Shown here piece by piece: positions 54,201 to 64,000 of a DNA stretch of 64,000 bases (the stretch's first letter is position 1; each line of letters begins with the position of its first letter). The stretch lies in the NCBI GenBank assembly GCA_036245805.1, contig BTRK01000003.1, positions 6,634,001 to 6,698,000 of the forward strand, given 5' to 3'. Both the position numbers and the translations under genes were made by a program. The notes under the pieces are model-generated. The model ran no database searches. It saw only the letters and a program-made list of their open reading frames with translations, and was not told the DNA's origin. Source of the DNA: Pristionchus mayeri. Lineage: Eukaryota; Nematoda; Chromadorea; Rhabditida; Neodiplogasteridae.

Positions 54201-57200
54201 GCGCCTGACCACCTGAATATACTTGTCGAGGCGCTAGGTCGGATGAGAACTATGACGTCATGACGCCTTTGATATATCAACGGCGGCATGACGTCATAGT
54301 TCTCATCCGACCTAGAGTCATTGTTAATTTTCAGGATAACAAAAATGTTTTATAGAAGGACTTCGATGGTCGTACATTAAAACAGCAAAGATGCTACTTG
54401 TGTTGTAATGCGAGCGAAACATAAATGTACGAGAAAATTGCTTCGGTATTTGGCACGTGGCACGAATATTTGGCGCGTGGCACGAATCTACTGGTTTCGG
54501 CTAGTTCGAAAATATTTCAATTTAAATTGTTAAATTTTAAAATGTGAGGAGTCAAATTATTCTGTACGACAAATTTCCATAATATAATATTCGTATCTAG
54601 TTGCGCCTGGTGCGTAGATAAAATATATATATAAAATTACCAGATCATCGTAGGTCCTGTCCATCACCATCAGCAGACCCAGCTCCTGAAGCCTCTGCAA
54701 TTGAGGTGATGCAATTTAAATAATCAATAAATAACTTGATCTCAATTAAACTCATAGCTATCCCGAAAATCCTTACAAATTACGAATCCTATCGAGTTTT
54801 TTTTTAGATATTGTGTTGGAGATCAGAATCAGTACATTGGCGTAGGCACAATTTGACGAACTATATATTGTTCGTAAAACACAAATGTAACGTCTTCTGA
54901 TGTCAGGTTCAGCATTAAACAGGTTATGAGACAAAAATTAATTTTAAAAAATCGATAAATCCCAACTACCGTAATCCACTCGAACAATCGTCGCAAGACC
55001 CCGTGCTCACCCTCATGATGAAGGTGTTCTCCGTGACGGTGTCCAACATGTACTTGTGCAGCGTGACGACCATGCACTGCAAGAAATGGAGATGGTCGAA
55101 AGTAATCGATAAAGTACTCCCCTACTGATGGAATTACGATGAAGGAGCTATTTGTGTCATACGTGGGCAGGGATGGCTGCAGAGTTTTAAAACCCGGGAG
55201 GGAGCCCACTAGTTCAGCGACAAAACCGGCAGGGTTTACGGAAACTGGTACTCTAAAACTGGAAGAAGTATGATGGGTACTATTCAAAATCGGAAGGGTT
55301 TTGCTGCTAGAAGCAATGGTGCCCAAGTTTGATTTGTGTCCTGCCTAAAAGGAAGCGCTCTACGGCATAGTGACACCACACATATTACAGTACTCAATGG
55401 ACACATCCGTGATACCGTACACCAAGAGATCTACCGTATACCTCGATCCCTTTGTACACGAAGAAGCGGACGAGCGAGAGAATATACGCCGCGTCCACTT
55501 TCTGCTCCTCCAGCAGCGGCACCGAATTGTTGCTGCAAGGTTACAGTAATAGTTCAGTAGAGCAGAGAAGTTCGTTGGGTCAGAGATATGATTTGAGTCT
55601 ACCGTAACCGTAAAACTGCGCTCTCTCCCTCTCTCAGCATGCAATATTGAGAAAATCAGAGAAAGGGAGAGTGAGAGAGAAGAGAGAAGAGTCAGAGAGC
55701 TTACGTGATGTCCATCAAGGGAGTGAATCCATGAAGGACGTTGGCCGCGTCTATTATCACGAGTCGAGAGACGGCCTGCGCATTTATTTTATACATGAAA
55801 CCTATTTTAACAGGGTTATTTTGTCGTATTCATAGCAATACAAAAACATAAGTCGCGCTAGCAACACTATGCAGATTGCAGTTTCACCTAATTTGTATGA
55901 GCCAATGCGTTCCGAGCCTATCATATCGTTTGTGATACATGCTAAATTATAATACTGTGCGCATAGAATGCATAGAAATTTGGTGTTCGGTGTTGAACGC
56001 GATACAAAGCGGCGTAACGGAACGCTATAATCGTATCTAACGCGGAGGGCACAGCGCGACTAACTAGAGTATCATAAGAACGTTCCGTTCAGTTTTTATC
56101 GCGTTCAACAGCTCACAATATGGTTCATTTTGTTTAGCCTGTACCGAAATCGATATTTCAAGCTCGGCACGCAGCGACTTATATGAATTAGGTGAAACTG
56201 CAGTCTGCAGCGTGTTGTTGCTTGCGTGACTTCTGTTGTATGCATTGTCCGCTGTGAATACGCCAAAGGAACCACAATAACAGCTCACCCCCGGTTCGTA
56301 ACAACTCAACAATAGCAACAACAATGACAAATAACCAAAAACAGCTCACCCCCGGTTCGTAACAACTCAACAATAGCAACAACAATGACAAATAACCAAA
56401 AACAGCTCACCCCCGGTTCGGACGTAGACAGGAAAGAGTCGTCAACGAGGTGTTCGCCGACATCGAAGCAGTGACCACCCACGTACTCGAGCCTGCAATA
56501 GTCCGATTCTCCTCGTTTTCTTTTGCAGAACGCCGCAATGAGCTAAGTGCGCATTTTGTGTACAAACCGAATAATTTGTAAGGAACTCAGGTCAGCGGAG
56601 AGAGGCACTAGGTCGGATGAGAGCTATGACGTCATTCCGCCTTTGATATATCAAAGGCGGCATGATGTCATCGTTCTCATCCGCCCTAGTGCATTTACAT
56701 ACTATCTCGTGTCCCCTAACCAAGGAGATAGTATGTACAGTAGGAGAAGGAAAGTTATTGGTTTTCTAGAACCGTAGTTTGCCACCAGCATAAATTGTGA
56801 TCATCTAAGGGTGTCTGAACGACTTCAGAGCGGTGAGCCATCATGCAAAAAATAGGAAGTAATCCTCACCTTTGATTATTGGGATTGTCGAATCCGATGT
56901 CGACGTCCTCGTCCGTCTCATAAGCTCCTCCCTGTCAATTAATTAATTAATTGACTAAGAAGTGAGTACGTACACGTACGATTGACATAAGTTGCTCAAG
57001 TATTGATAAAGAATTGATTAATCTATCAAGAAAAGGGGTATCAAGAAAAAACAAAACATGGTTCAACACCCGGCACAATTGCCAAACTGATATTGCTTCA
57101 AGCTCCTCAAATGTAAATTACAGACAAAAAATACCTCATCTTGGTCGATCTGCTGTCCGGGAATAACATCGTCTCCGAAATCTTCTGGATTGTAGTAGAA

Positions 57201-57478
57201 CTGAAGCAATTTATCATTTACAAAAACAAATTCAACCGACTACAATGACCAAATTGTAACATTTGCTACCACTAAACGAGTAAAAATGCTCAATCCTTGT
57301 CCCCTCTTATATTTGCGATTAGATAATGTGGTGATAACCAGCAAGATAAATCAACGCTAGAGTTTTCAAGCGGTGAAACGCTCACCTCGGACGACACATC
57401 GCCGGAGTCTGGCTGCGGCGAATCGTTCAGATAACGCGCGGCGTCGGCCTCATTGTCCTGGCTGCGCTCGCTCGCCAT
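51234..57478 (-). CDS. NYN/Regnase-like ribonuclease, 14 exons, 339 aa
   Basis: Exons (minus): 57478-57386, 57200-57135, 56931-56870, 56492-56411, 55775-55705, 55532-55442, 55076-55011, 54694-54641, 53523-53465, 53329-53269, 52722-52655, 52384-52323, 51715-51627, 51329-51234. All junctions are AG/GT and all phases agree. The N-terminal 99 residues are acidic and disordered. The NYN domain then has RLVIIDAANVLHGF (first Asp), ELGLLMVMDRTYDDL (Asp pair), EFDGVILSEDQFK (fourth Asp), a central AEQQRREFMTPNVRNALQL, and SPIYPRAAADFLPKSKWGQV leading to KNGHFVVDHLMRF. These match the Regnase-1/ZC3H12A-type fold, whose four acidic residues coordinate Mg for RNA cleavage. No CCCH zinc finger is visible. 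It is divergent to the GT92 gene. Role in RNA decay or defence is inference from the family. Confidence 0.85.
51930..52260 (+). repeat. GGGTCGC-rich intronic cluster
   Basis: Within RNase intron 12, about ten copies of gggtcgc (often as ggagggtcgcagccgc or ggggggtcgca) are dispersed over about 330 bases together with long G and C runs (20 G near 51966-51985). The block is much more GC-rich than the rest of the intron. A repeated unit of about 45 bases (ttggtcaaccggagggtcgc) occurs twice around 52075-52135. Confidence 0.88.
53624..53709. mobile_element. 89-bp hairpin MITE, copy 1 (RNase intron 8)
   Basis: The element is a near-perfect palindrome around tttgatatat, with ends actaggtcgg and ccgatctagtgc. 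The arm carries tgagaactatg and a tgacgtca-type core on the right arm. It is the most diverged of four copies in the window. Confidence 0.9.
54232..54318. mobile_element. 89-bp hairpin MITE, copy 2 (RNase intron 8)
   Basis: This copy has arms ctaggtcggatgagaactat and the matching reverse complement. Each arm contains tgacgtca, and the loop is gcctttgatatatcaacggc. Confidence 0.93.
56283..56418. repeat. 61-bp tandem duplication covering a splice donor
   Basis: The unit acagctcacccccggttcgt, continuing through aacaactcaacaatagcaac to accaaaa, occurs twice (about 56280-56340 and 56341-56401). The first 18 bases occur a third time at 56403-56420. On the minus strand the shared piece is the last codons of exon 4 plus its donor (ccggggg/tgagc), so three potential donors stand in series at 61-base spacing. 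Confidence 0.92.
56605..56692. mobile_element. 89-bp hairpin MITE, copy 3 (RNase intron 3)
   Basis: The ends gcactaggtcgg and ccgccctagtgc are inverted. The stem is interrupted by a few mismatches, and the tgacgtca core is present in the left arm. Confidence 0.93.
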
Positions 57479-57968
57479 TCTGCACTTAATTAATTAACTA
57501 ATTAGTCAATTAAAACAAACAAACAGCGTTAAAAACATCAAAACACGCAGAAACAAACAAACAAAAGCACCGTTTGAAAATGACTTGTTGTGCGACTACC
57601 GTATTATACTGCAATTTCCGATAATCATTTTACGGATATATTCGCGGCTTTCATTGTTGATGTTTTTCCAATTTGCCTTTCTTCGTTATTTTAATTAATA
57701 TATTTTCAACAATTCGCCTAAATCCAGAAAAATAGAAACAAAATTAATGAAAAATTCATAGCGGCTGCTCAAACAGCGGTTCTCGCTCTTCTTCTACAAG
57801 AGAAAGTATTCGGAGATTGCTATCTACATGCGACATCCTCCCTCAGGGCGGCTTGCATTCCCAGTACTCAATCCCATTTACACGTGGTGCGTGCATCGAT
57901 CGCGCACTTTCTCGCGATTTATCGACTTATCGATTCTCCGACCTACCACCCTGGCTTACCGTACCCCG
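57479..57968. promoter_or_regulatory. Shared upstream region of the divergent RNase and GT92 genes
   Basis: The two start codons are about 490 to 535 bases apart on opposite strands, so this AT-rich interval must carry the promoters of both genes. A ttaattaattaactaattag cluster lies directly upstream of the RNase ATG, and caaacaaacaa repeats follow. No specific factor site can be claimed, and possible trans-splice acceptors were not resolved. Confidence 0.6.
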
Positions 57969-60900
57969 ATGCAAGTGCTCAACCGCGCACGGATACGCCT
58001 CATCCATCTGACGATGGGCAAGACGAACTGGTGTGACGTGGTGAGTAGTGCTGTTGACCTACCCAACCCTAGTTAGCATACCGTAATCGGTCTGTCCTAT
58101 AGTGCTTTACTTCCGATCTATTGAACATTTTTTCGTCACTATAGCATTGCTAGCAAACCTTAGCTGGATGACTCCTTCTCCCGAATTACTGACCAGTCCC
58201 CAACCACCCCCAATCATGATTGTGACCTACTCAACTACCGTACTCTGCTCAGGCCTTCAAACTGGCCCTGATCATCTCGGCATCACTATGCGGCGCTGCA
58301 CTCTGGCACCGAACCATCAACATGTGGTCGATGAAGAACCTGGGCGACGCCTTTCTCGTCAAGGAAATAGGTGAGCACGGTATCCGAGCGATCAATAATC
58401 AGATACCGTAATCCTTCGAACTCCTCCACTCTAACCGATTGACTACTGTAGTCCTATACCAGCCGGCACCAGAAACAGACAATCGCAAAGCACAATATCG
58501 GAACCAATCAATCGACATTGCGCTACCGTAATCCCGTTCAGGATCGCGCATGATCGTGCTGGGAACCTTCTTCCGCGAGAAGGCCGAGCAGAACGTCAAT
58601 GGCAAGTTCGCGGTGAGTCAGTTCGAGATCGGGAAATGATTATGGCAGTAAGGGTTACGGTAATAGACTCTATCGAATTTTCCTTATTTTGTTTCTTTTG
58701 ACATAGGTGGCCCCCGAGAATTACTTTCACACCACTCTCTCTTCCCATACTCCGCACAGCGTGTCAAAGCGATGGTTTCCTTTGTTTGTCGCGGCGCCCG
58801 GTCGATCTTGGAACATAACATTTTTGTGTGAAATGAACGATGACATTTTGAACGAAAATAGGTGGAAAATGTATCATATCTTATTTCTAAAAGGTAAGTA
58901 TACATTTCTAATGCAATAGAGCTGTCAGGATTGTAACCAAGGTGCTTCCATATCATTTTTGATTATTTTCATAAACTTTAAAATGTATTACATCAATTTT
59001 TTCAAATTTCTTCGCATAAATCGAAAACGTTGAGAATGGATAGCAATAGGGAACCTCATGTATGCAGAACTTTTTCATATCTACGTGAAGAGCTCTACAA
59101 GTTGTATAACTTAGAATTTTTCGAAAATGTTAAAATATTTCGACAAATTTTGAAAATAAGGCTTACATTTGAAGTTTCTCAAAATATTTTAACATTTTCG
59201 AAAAATTCTAAGTTATACAACTTGTAGATCTCTTCACGTAAAGGTAAAGGTAAAGGTACATCCCGTCTTCGAGACTGGGCTCGCGGGAGGACACTGCTAG
59301 GCCAGTGTCAATTTGGGCGTATTCAGTCCGGAGTGCCCACCTTTCGCCAGACCTATTTACCTGCGTGATCTAGTCACGACTACCAATTCCCCGTCCCCAA
59401 TGGGTAGGCGCCTTGGTGAGGCGGAGACGGTGTCACGACCGGGAATCGAACCCGAGTGGGATGGAATGGGAGGGCGCGCCATAGACCACTACACCACTTC
59501 GTCTACTACACCACTTCGTCTTCACGTAGATATGAAAAAGTTCTGCATATGCGGGGTTCCCTATAGCTGTGCATTCTCAACTTTTTCGATTTATGGGTAA
59601 AAATTTGAAAAATTAATGTAATAAATTTCAAACTTTATGAAAATTATCAAACATAATAGGGTCACACCTTGGTCACAATCTTGAGAGTTCTATTGCATTA
59701 GAATTGCATTTTTACTTTTAAAAAAATAAGTTATGATATATTTATCACCTATTTTGGTTCAAATTTCCATCGTTAATTTCAGCCAAACATGTTATGTTTC
59801 AAAATCGACCGAGCACCGCGACAAAGAAACTTTGGCACGCTGTGCTCCGATTTCGAAACATACTCGAAACCATCTCGAACCAGACGACCATTTTCGAAAA
59901 TCATTCAGCTCGATCACCCGTTTCGGCCATGTTTCACGTTATTGATAAGCGATCGGCTCCAACGATCGGCTCTAGTAGTGCTGATTTTTCACTCGGAACA
60001 ATATAAAAACATCACAATTAAAGAACATCCAAATCGACACCACTTCTCTCTCTTTGCATTCATCACACAATATTATCTAACCCGGCGCGACTAGCGATTA
60101 CCCCTTTCCATTCACTCAACCCCTCGCAGATCGTTCACTTCCTCGGGGACGGTCGCGAGGTGCACGACCTCTACTGCCACTCGACGATGCCCGATGGACG
60201 ACCACTGACTACCAGGGCGATGATACAGAGGATTCATCAGGGTAAGGAGAAGGGAGTGACTACAGATGGCAAACCGGAGTATGCTCTCCTCATTGGCAAA
60301 TAATGCAAAGAGTATACCTGAAGTACTCAATTATGAAGAATATAGCAGAAAGATGGCCCAAATATGAAGACGATATCCAATGTGATATCCAATGTGATAT
60401 CAAATGCAAAAGATCACTTTCAGGCAAGCGCGCAGCCAACGACATCTGTGCGTGGGCAGGCCACATCGCCGAGTGCGAAGTGTCAGAGTCGACGAATGGC
60501 CCTTTCAGGTATGGAAACCATGACGGTGTGACCGATTCTTACCTTTACCAAAACGCAGAATCAGCATCACACGCGACTCTTCGGACGCGCTGATCGTCAC
60601 GCCGGAGATTCCCAAGTAAGCGCACCATACCAGCGTGATGCCGCGCACTTCCCACAGAGATTTGGATCTATTCCAATTGAACTTCTGAGAGAAAAGCGCG
60701 ATTCATGCGCGACTTGCATGGCTCTTCTCTCGTTCTCTCACCCTCTGAACGATGATCAAGAGGGCGGATTAAGATGTTCAGAAAATCAAGAGACTTCTGC
60801 GTTGAAATTTGAACAAGAGAGCTTTTTCGACGAAATATCGGGCGCGAAATTGAAATACTCAAATATTCAAATCATTTCCAGGGAGAAAAAGCAGCACGAA

Positions 60901-63900
60901 CTCGCCGTCTGCGTCGCGCCAATGTACATCTACACCGACTGGGAGATCATGCTCACGGGTGAGGGAGGGGACTCTCTCGATTTCCCATGCTCTCTCGCCG
61001 CTTTGTATTTCGAAATTTGGGTATTCATCTCTCCCCCCCCCCCCCTCTTTCGACGGTCAGAGGGAGCGAGAGACCGTGTAAATTGAGGAGACTTTTTCAA
61101 GAATTCAGAGCAGGAAAGACCATTTCCAAGTCTATTCCATGTGAATATTCATTGGATAGGCAAATTGAGCGACGATTTCAGTAGCTTTTTTCAAACAGAA
61201 AGAGCAATTTTTAGAATCCATCCTTCACATTTCAGGAATCGAAACCTGGCTCGCGCTCGGAGCCACCAAGATCATCGTGCCCATCCAATCCGCCTCTGAG
61301 ACCACCTACAAGATACTACAGGAATACGAGAAACAAGGTTCCCCCTGTTTCCAGAGACGTCCTTTTTGCCCCTTCGGGCTTGCAAAAATTGCATACGGCA
61401 CCCGTATTCCAGGGGCCGTAGCGGGCAATTGGGAAAAGTTTTCAACCAGCAATAAACGCACCTCGGCTAAGCCTCATTGGTCACGTTATCGCCTCTGCGC
61501 AAAGCTGGCGAGAGGTGGTAGGGAAGGACGGACGTAGAGAGCGCGCTCTCTAGTCACGCCGGGTGAGAGACGATGCGAGGAGACGAGAGAGAGGGCAGAG
61601 GGAGCGCGGCGAGGGAGTGTGCTCTCGTTTCTCTGGCGAGTGGGGGGGGGGGGGGAGACGGGAGGGGGAGAGGGTTGTTTACAGCCGTATACGCGCGTAT
61701 TTTCGAAAATAGTGAGTGGATTTTCGAAAATTCCAATGTCCAAATAGCACATTGAAGAATACGTAAGGAAGAATACGTTTCTCCACAATTCTCACATTCT
61801 TCTGAGGAAAAATAGAACGGTTTCTGCTAGAATACGAAGACATGTCGGATCGAAATGGTCACAGTGCCAAACTTCGAAAGATCAAAGATAAGAGGGGGAC
61901 ACTCTCGTCATTCAGTATGCTCTCTCTCTCTAGACCAGCGCTATTTCTAACAAGGAAATCGGTCCGTCTTTCACCTTAGTTAGGTGGACATCAAACTTCT
62001 CACAATCTGACTCAGTCGCAATCAGAACCTGGTACTGAATCGAGTGAGTAGTGACTCTGTGGCTTCGAATTTCGAAAATATCAAAGTTCACTCTCATTCC
62101 AGGTATCGTGGACATCAGACAATGGCCGAAGTGGCCCGTGCTCTCCGACTCCAACCCGAACGGCATGGTAATGATCACGAGAATTTTGCGTGCTCTCTAA
62201 CCAATGAGAGTGCACGTAGAATGAAGAACACTTCAGAAAAAACGCATAGCTATTACAGGGCGCCGCAATGTCCTATTTCAAATTTTCTGTACAAAAAATC
62301 ATTTCTCGTCCCAATTCCAGGTGCTCAGCAGGGGCATTGAGGAGAGCCATGTCAACTGCCTGTTCTACGCAAAGTCCTTCGCTGATATGGTAGCTGATCT
62401 CGCTATATATTTTCGATAATTGGAGTAAAAAATTGGGAGGAGTGTGCTGAATTAGAGATAAGGAAACAAAAGAGCGCTGTTTATTCTTAATGAGAGTTAT
62501 TTGTATTCCAGGGCCATTAATCTTCAGTCTTTAGTCTTTATGCCGGTGACGTGACCCCGATAACAATCTCACACTCTCGCTTTGCCAGGCTCCCTAGCTC
62601 AATCTGCCCATCGAGAGCTAGCGTGAAATGCAGTGAACGAGATGATTTATTCGCCTGATCATTTTATGTTTCACGATGCGCATTAGACCACAGTGGTCTC
62701 ATCCGTATCTAATATCTTTCGGTTTTGTGGGGCAAAACAGAAACAAATAATTCCGAAGATCATCAGATAATATATCACAGTATTAAGCCCCGTGTAAAAG
62801 CAAAAGCTCATTTCGCGCTCCTTTTCAAATTCAAAAATCAGCGAATTTGCTCTTGCACGAAAATTTAGCTTACTGTATCGAGTTTTAATATGAACCAATT
62901 GTGAAACCTAGAACAATTGGGTCTCTAAAACAGTTTCCATTTCATAGTGTTTGTGAAACACAAATGATCCTAATCTGTATCGAAGCAGGGAAGTGGTCGA
63001 TTCATTCATGTTTCATAGAAATTTAAAGTATTAGGTGCGCTTTTCGGTTTTGTCCGTGGACTGCCTTGCGCTTAATGCTGTGATATTTTTGACATTCAGA
63101 CCGGAACATGATCACATTTTAAACTTTTTTTCCGGGCACTATGGCGGATGAAAAAAATCCATACCCTCTCTCGCCACCTGTTCATCGCGAGATCGCGTGT
63201 TTCTTATCCGCCCTTTCCATTTGTGTTCCACGGTCCACATTAAAGAAATGGAGTTGCTCACGTCTCTAATTGTTCACGGGCTTAGTGATAAAACAAGATA
63301 ATGAAATCAATAGATCTTCGTTGTCGACTCTATCACAAGCGTACCTGATGGCACTAGGTCGGATGAGAACTATGACGTCAAGTCGCCTTTGATATATGAA
63401 AGGCGGCATGACCTCACAGTTCTCATCCGACCTAGTGCCGAGTCGAAAATGATGATCTATTGATTTCGTTATCTTCTGTGCAGAGATGTGTTTCATACTT
63501 TCGAAACTGGGAATGAGTTAGCGAGAACGAAATCTGATAGTGAAATATTTTGTGTTTCACGATGTGCATTAGAGAAACTGAATATCTCACGTCTCTAATG
63601 TCATGTTTACGGTTCCTTCAACAAAAAAAAATATATATATATTCTTTAATCTCGACTTCAACCCTTGTGTCGACGGCATTTCCGAATGAAAGTTTAGATA
63701 TCAAAGATCGAATATCACCTTTCCAGGTCGTCTTCACTGACATTGACGATATGCTGCTGCCGGTGCATCCGGAACAAGTCAAACCGGGCGGAAACATCGA
63801 CGTTCTCCGCGTAAGCCCCGCCCATTTTCTAAACTCCGCCCCTTTTCAAAAGCCCCGCCCCTTTCCAGAAGATCTTCGACGACCACCCACAGGCCGGTTC

Positions 63901-64000
63901 ACTGCTATTCGAGCATCGTGACACTCAGGTAACCTCGAAATTCGGGAATCTGAACCCCTGTTGAAATTTTTACAGCGGCCCTATTTTAAATATTTCAAGC
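57969..64000 (+). CDS. Family 92 (DUF23) glycosyltransferase, 3' end beyond window
   Basis: Exons: 57969 or 58014-58040, 58253-58370, 58542-58612, 58707-about 58760, 60130-60241, 60424-60508, 60559-60615, 60882-60958, 61236-61337, 62103-62167, 62321-62389, 63727-63810, 63869-63928, 63976-64000 (cut). All junction phases agree except the weak donor of exon 4. A signal-anchor (FKLALIISASLCGAALW) near residue 12 gives a type II Golgi topology. The catalytic part has the early Cys pair region (DLYCHSTM), LAVCVAPMYIYTDWEIML, then ETWLALGATKIIVPIQSAS and VVFTDIDDMLLP. The last holds the Asp-x-Asp-Asp motif that binds the sugar nucleotide with Mn. Nematode members are known to add galactose to N-glycan core fucose. 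The substrate here is unknown. Confidence 0.85.
58754..59845. mobile_element. Fold-back element in GT92 intron 4, with SINE in the loop
   Basis: The arms (58754-about 59228 and about 59529-59845) are inverted: gcacagcgtg at the left and cacgctgtgc at the right. They share gtcgcggcgcccggtcgatc-type sequence, ctctacaagttgtataact-type inner bases and gcagaactttttcatatcta. The left end starts within 7 bases of the predicted donor of exon 4, so the element either landed at the exon edge or contributes to it. A frame stays open across the left arm to a gtaagt at 58894, but its phase does not fit the next exon. Confidence 0.85.
59241..59519 (-). mobile_element. tRNA-derived SINE in the loop of the fold-back element
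   Basis: Flanked on both sides by cttcacgta (59232-59240 and 59520-59528), a 9-base target-site duplication. On the minus strand the head has an A-box-like tggtgtagtggtctatggc and a B box gggttcgattcccgg. The 5' head sequence gacgaagtggtgtagta is duplicated once. The 3' tail is a short (tacctt)n array (plus aaggtaaaggtaaaggta). These are the hallmarks of a tRNA-headed SINE moved by a LINE machinery. The parent tRNA could not be named. Confidence 0.85.
63351..63439. mobile_element. 89-bp hairpin MITE, copy 4 (GT92 intron 11)
   Basis: This is the cleanest copy, with ends gcactaggtcgg and ccgacctagtgc and a loop of gcctttgatatatgaaaggc. It sits inside a larger weak inversion: agataatgaaatcaatagat at 63297 pairs with atctattgatttcgttatct at 63456, so it appears nested in an older palindrome. 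Confidence 0.93.

Noticed and set aside
58707..58919. A GT92 exon 4 reaching the gtaagt at 58894
   Set aside because: Its length leaves phase 1, which does not fit the phase-0 start of the next exon, and most of it lies within the fold-back arm.
1..64000. CRISPR arrays or bacterial operons
   Set aside because: No regularly spaced short repeats with unique spacers exist, and intron-rich genes show a eukaryotic genome.

Overview
The window looks like accessory DNA from a nematode, most likely a rhabditid or diplogastrid. The grounds are a DUF23/GT92 glycosyltransferase of the type expanded in nematodes, many short exons with tttcag/ttccag-like acceptors, AT-rich introns, Maverick and mariner elements, and a dense load of fold-back elements. 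The species cannot be fixed from the sequence alone.

Region 0.9-11.7 kb is a Maverick/Polinton (virus-like DNA transposon) bounded by candidate terminal inverted repeats at 905-1163 and 11462-11740. From left to right it carries: a 134-aa protein (-), a basic Gly-rich virion-peptide-like protein (-), a penton/minor-capsid-like gene (-), a small membrane protein (-), a packaging ATPase (+), a 108-aa protein (+), a membrane glycoprotein-like gene with LDL-receptor class-B-like motifs (+), the major capsid protein (+), a chromodomain integrase (-), a repetitive basic protein (-), a 97-aa protein (-) and an adenain-like protease (-). Capsid and integrase are open. The penton, ATPase, glycoprotein and protease each carry a stop or frameshift. 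No polymerase B motif is present, so the element is a defective or internally deleted copy.

Region 11.7-51 kb is almost gene-free. It holds at least eight large inverted-repeat (palindromic) elements of 0.45-3.4 kb, several small TA-flanked MITEs, one transposon nested in another, a 1.1-kb pyrimidine tract, a 120-bp tandem repeat, a dead mariner, and scattered decayed copies of exons from the gene at 51-57 kb.

Region 51.2-57.5 kb (-) is a complete 14-exon gene, all splice phases agreeing, for a 339-aa NYN/Regnase-like ribonuclease that keeps the four acidic residues expected of the fold. A truncated tandem pseudogene lies just downstream (49.6-50.5 kb), and single-exon fragments are strewn over about 50 kb. 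Region 58.0-64.0 kb (+) is a divergently transcribed GT92 glycosyltransferase, 14 exons visible and cut by the window end. Introns of both genes share an 89-bp perfect-hairpin MITE (four copies). One GT92 intron holds a palindrome whose loop contains a tRNA-derived SINE with a 9-bp target-site duplication.
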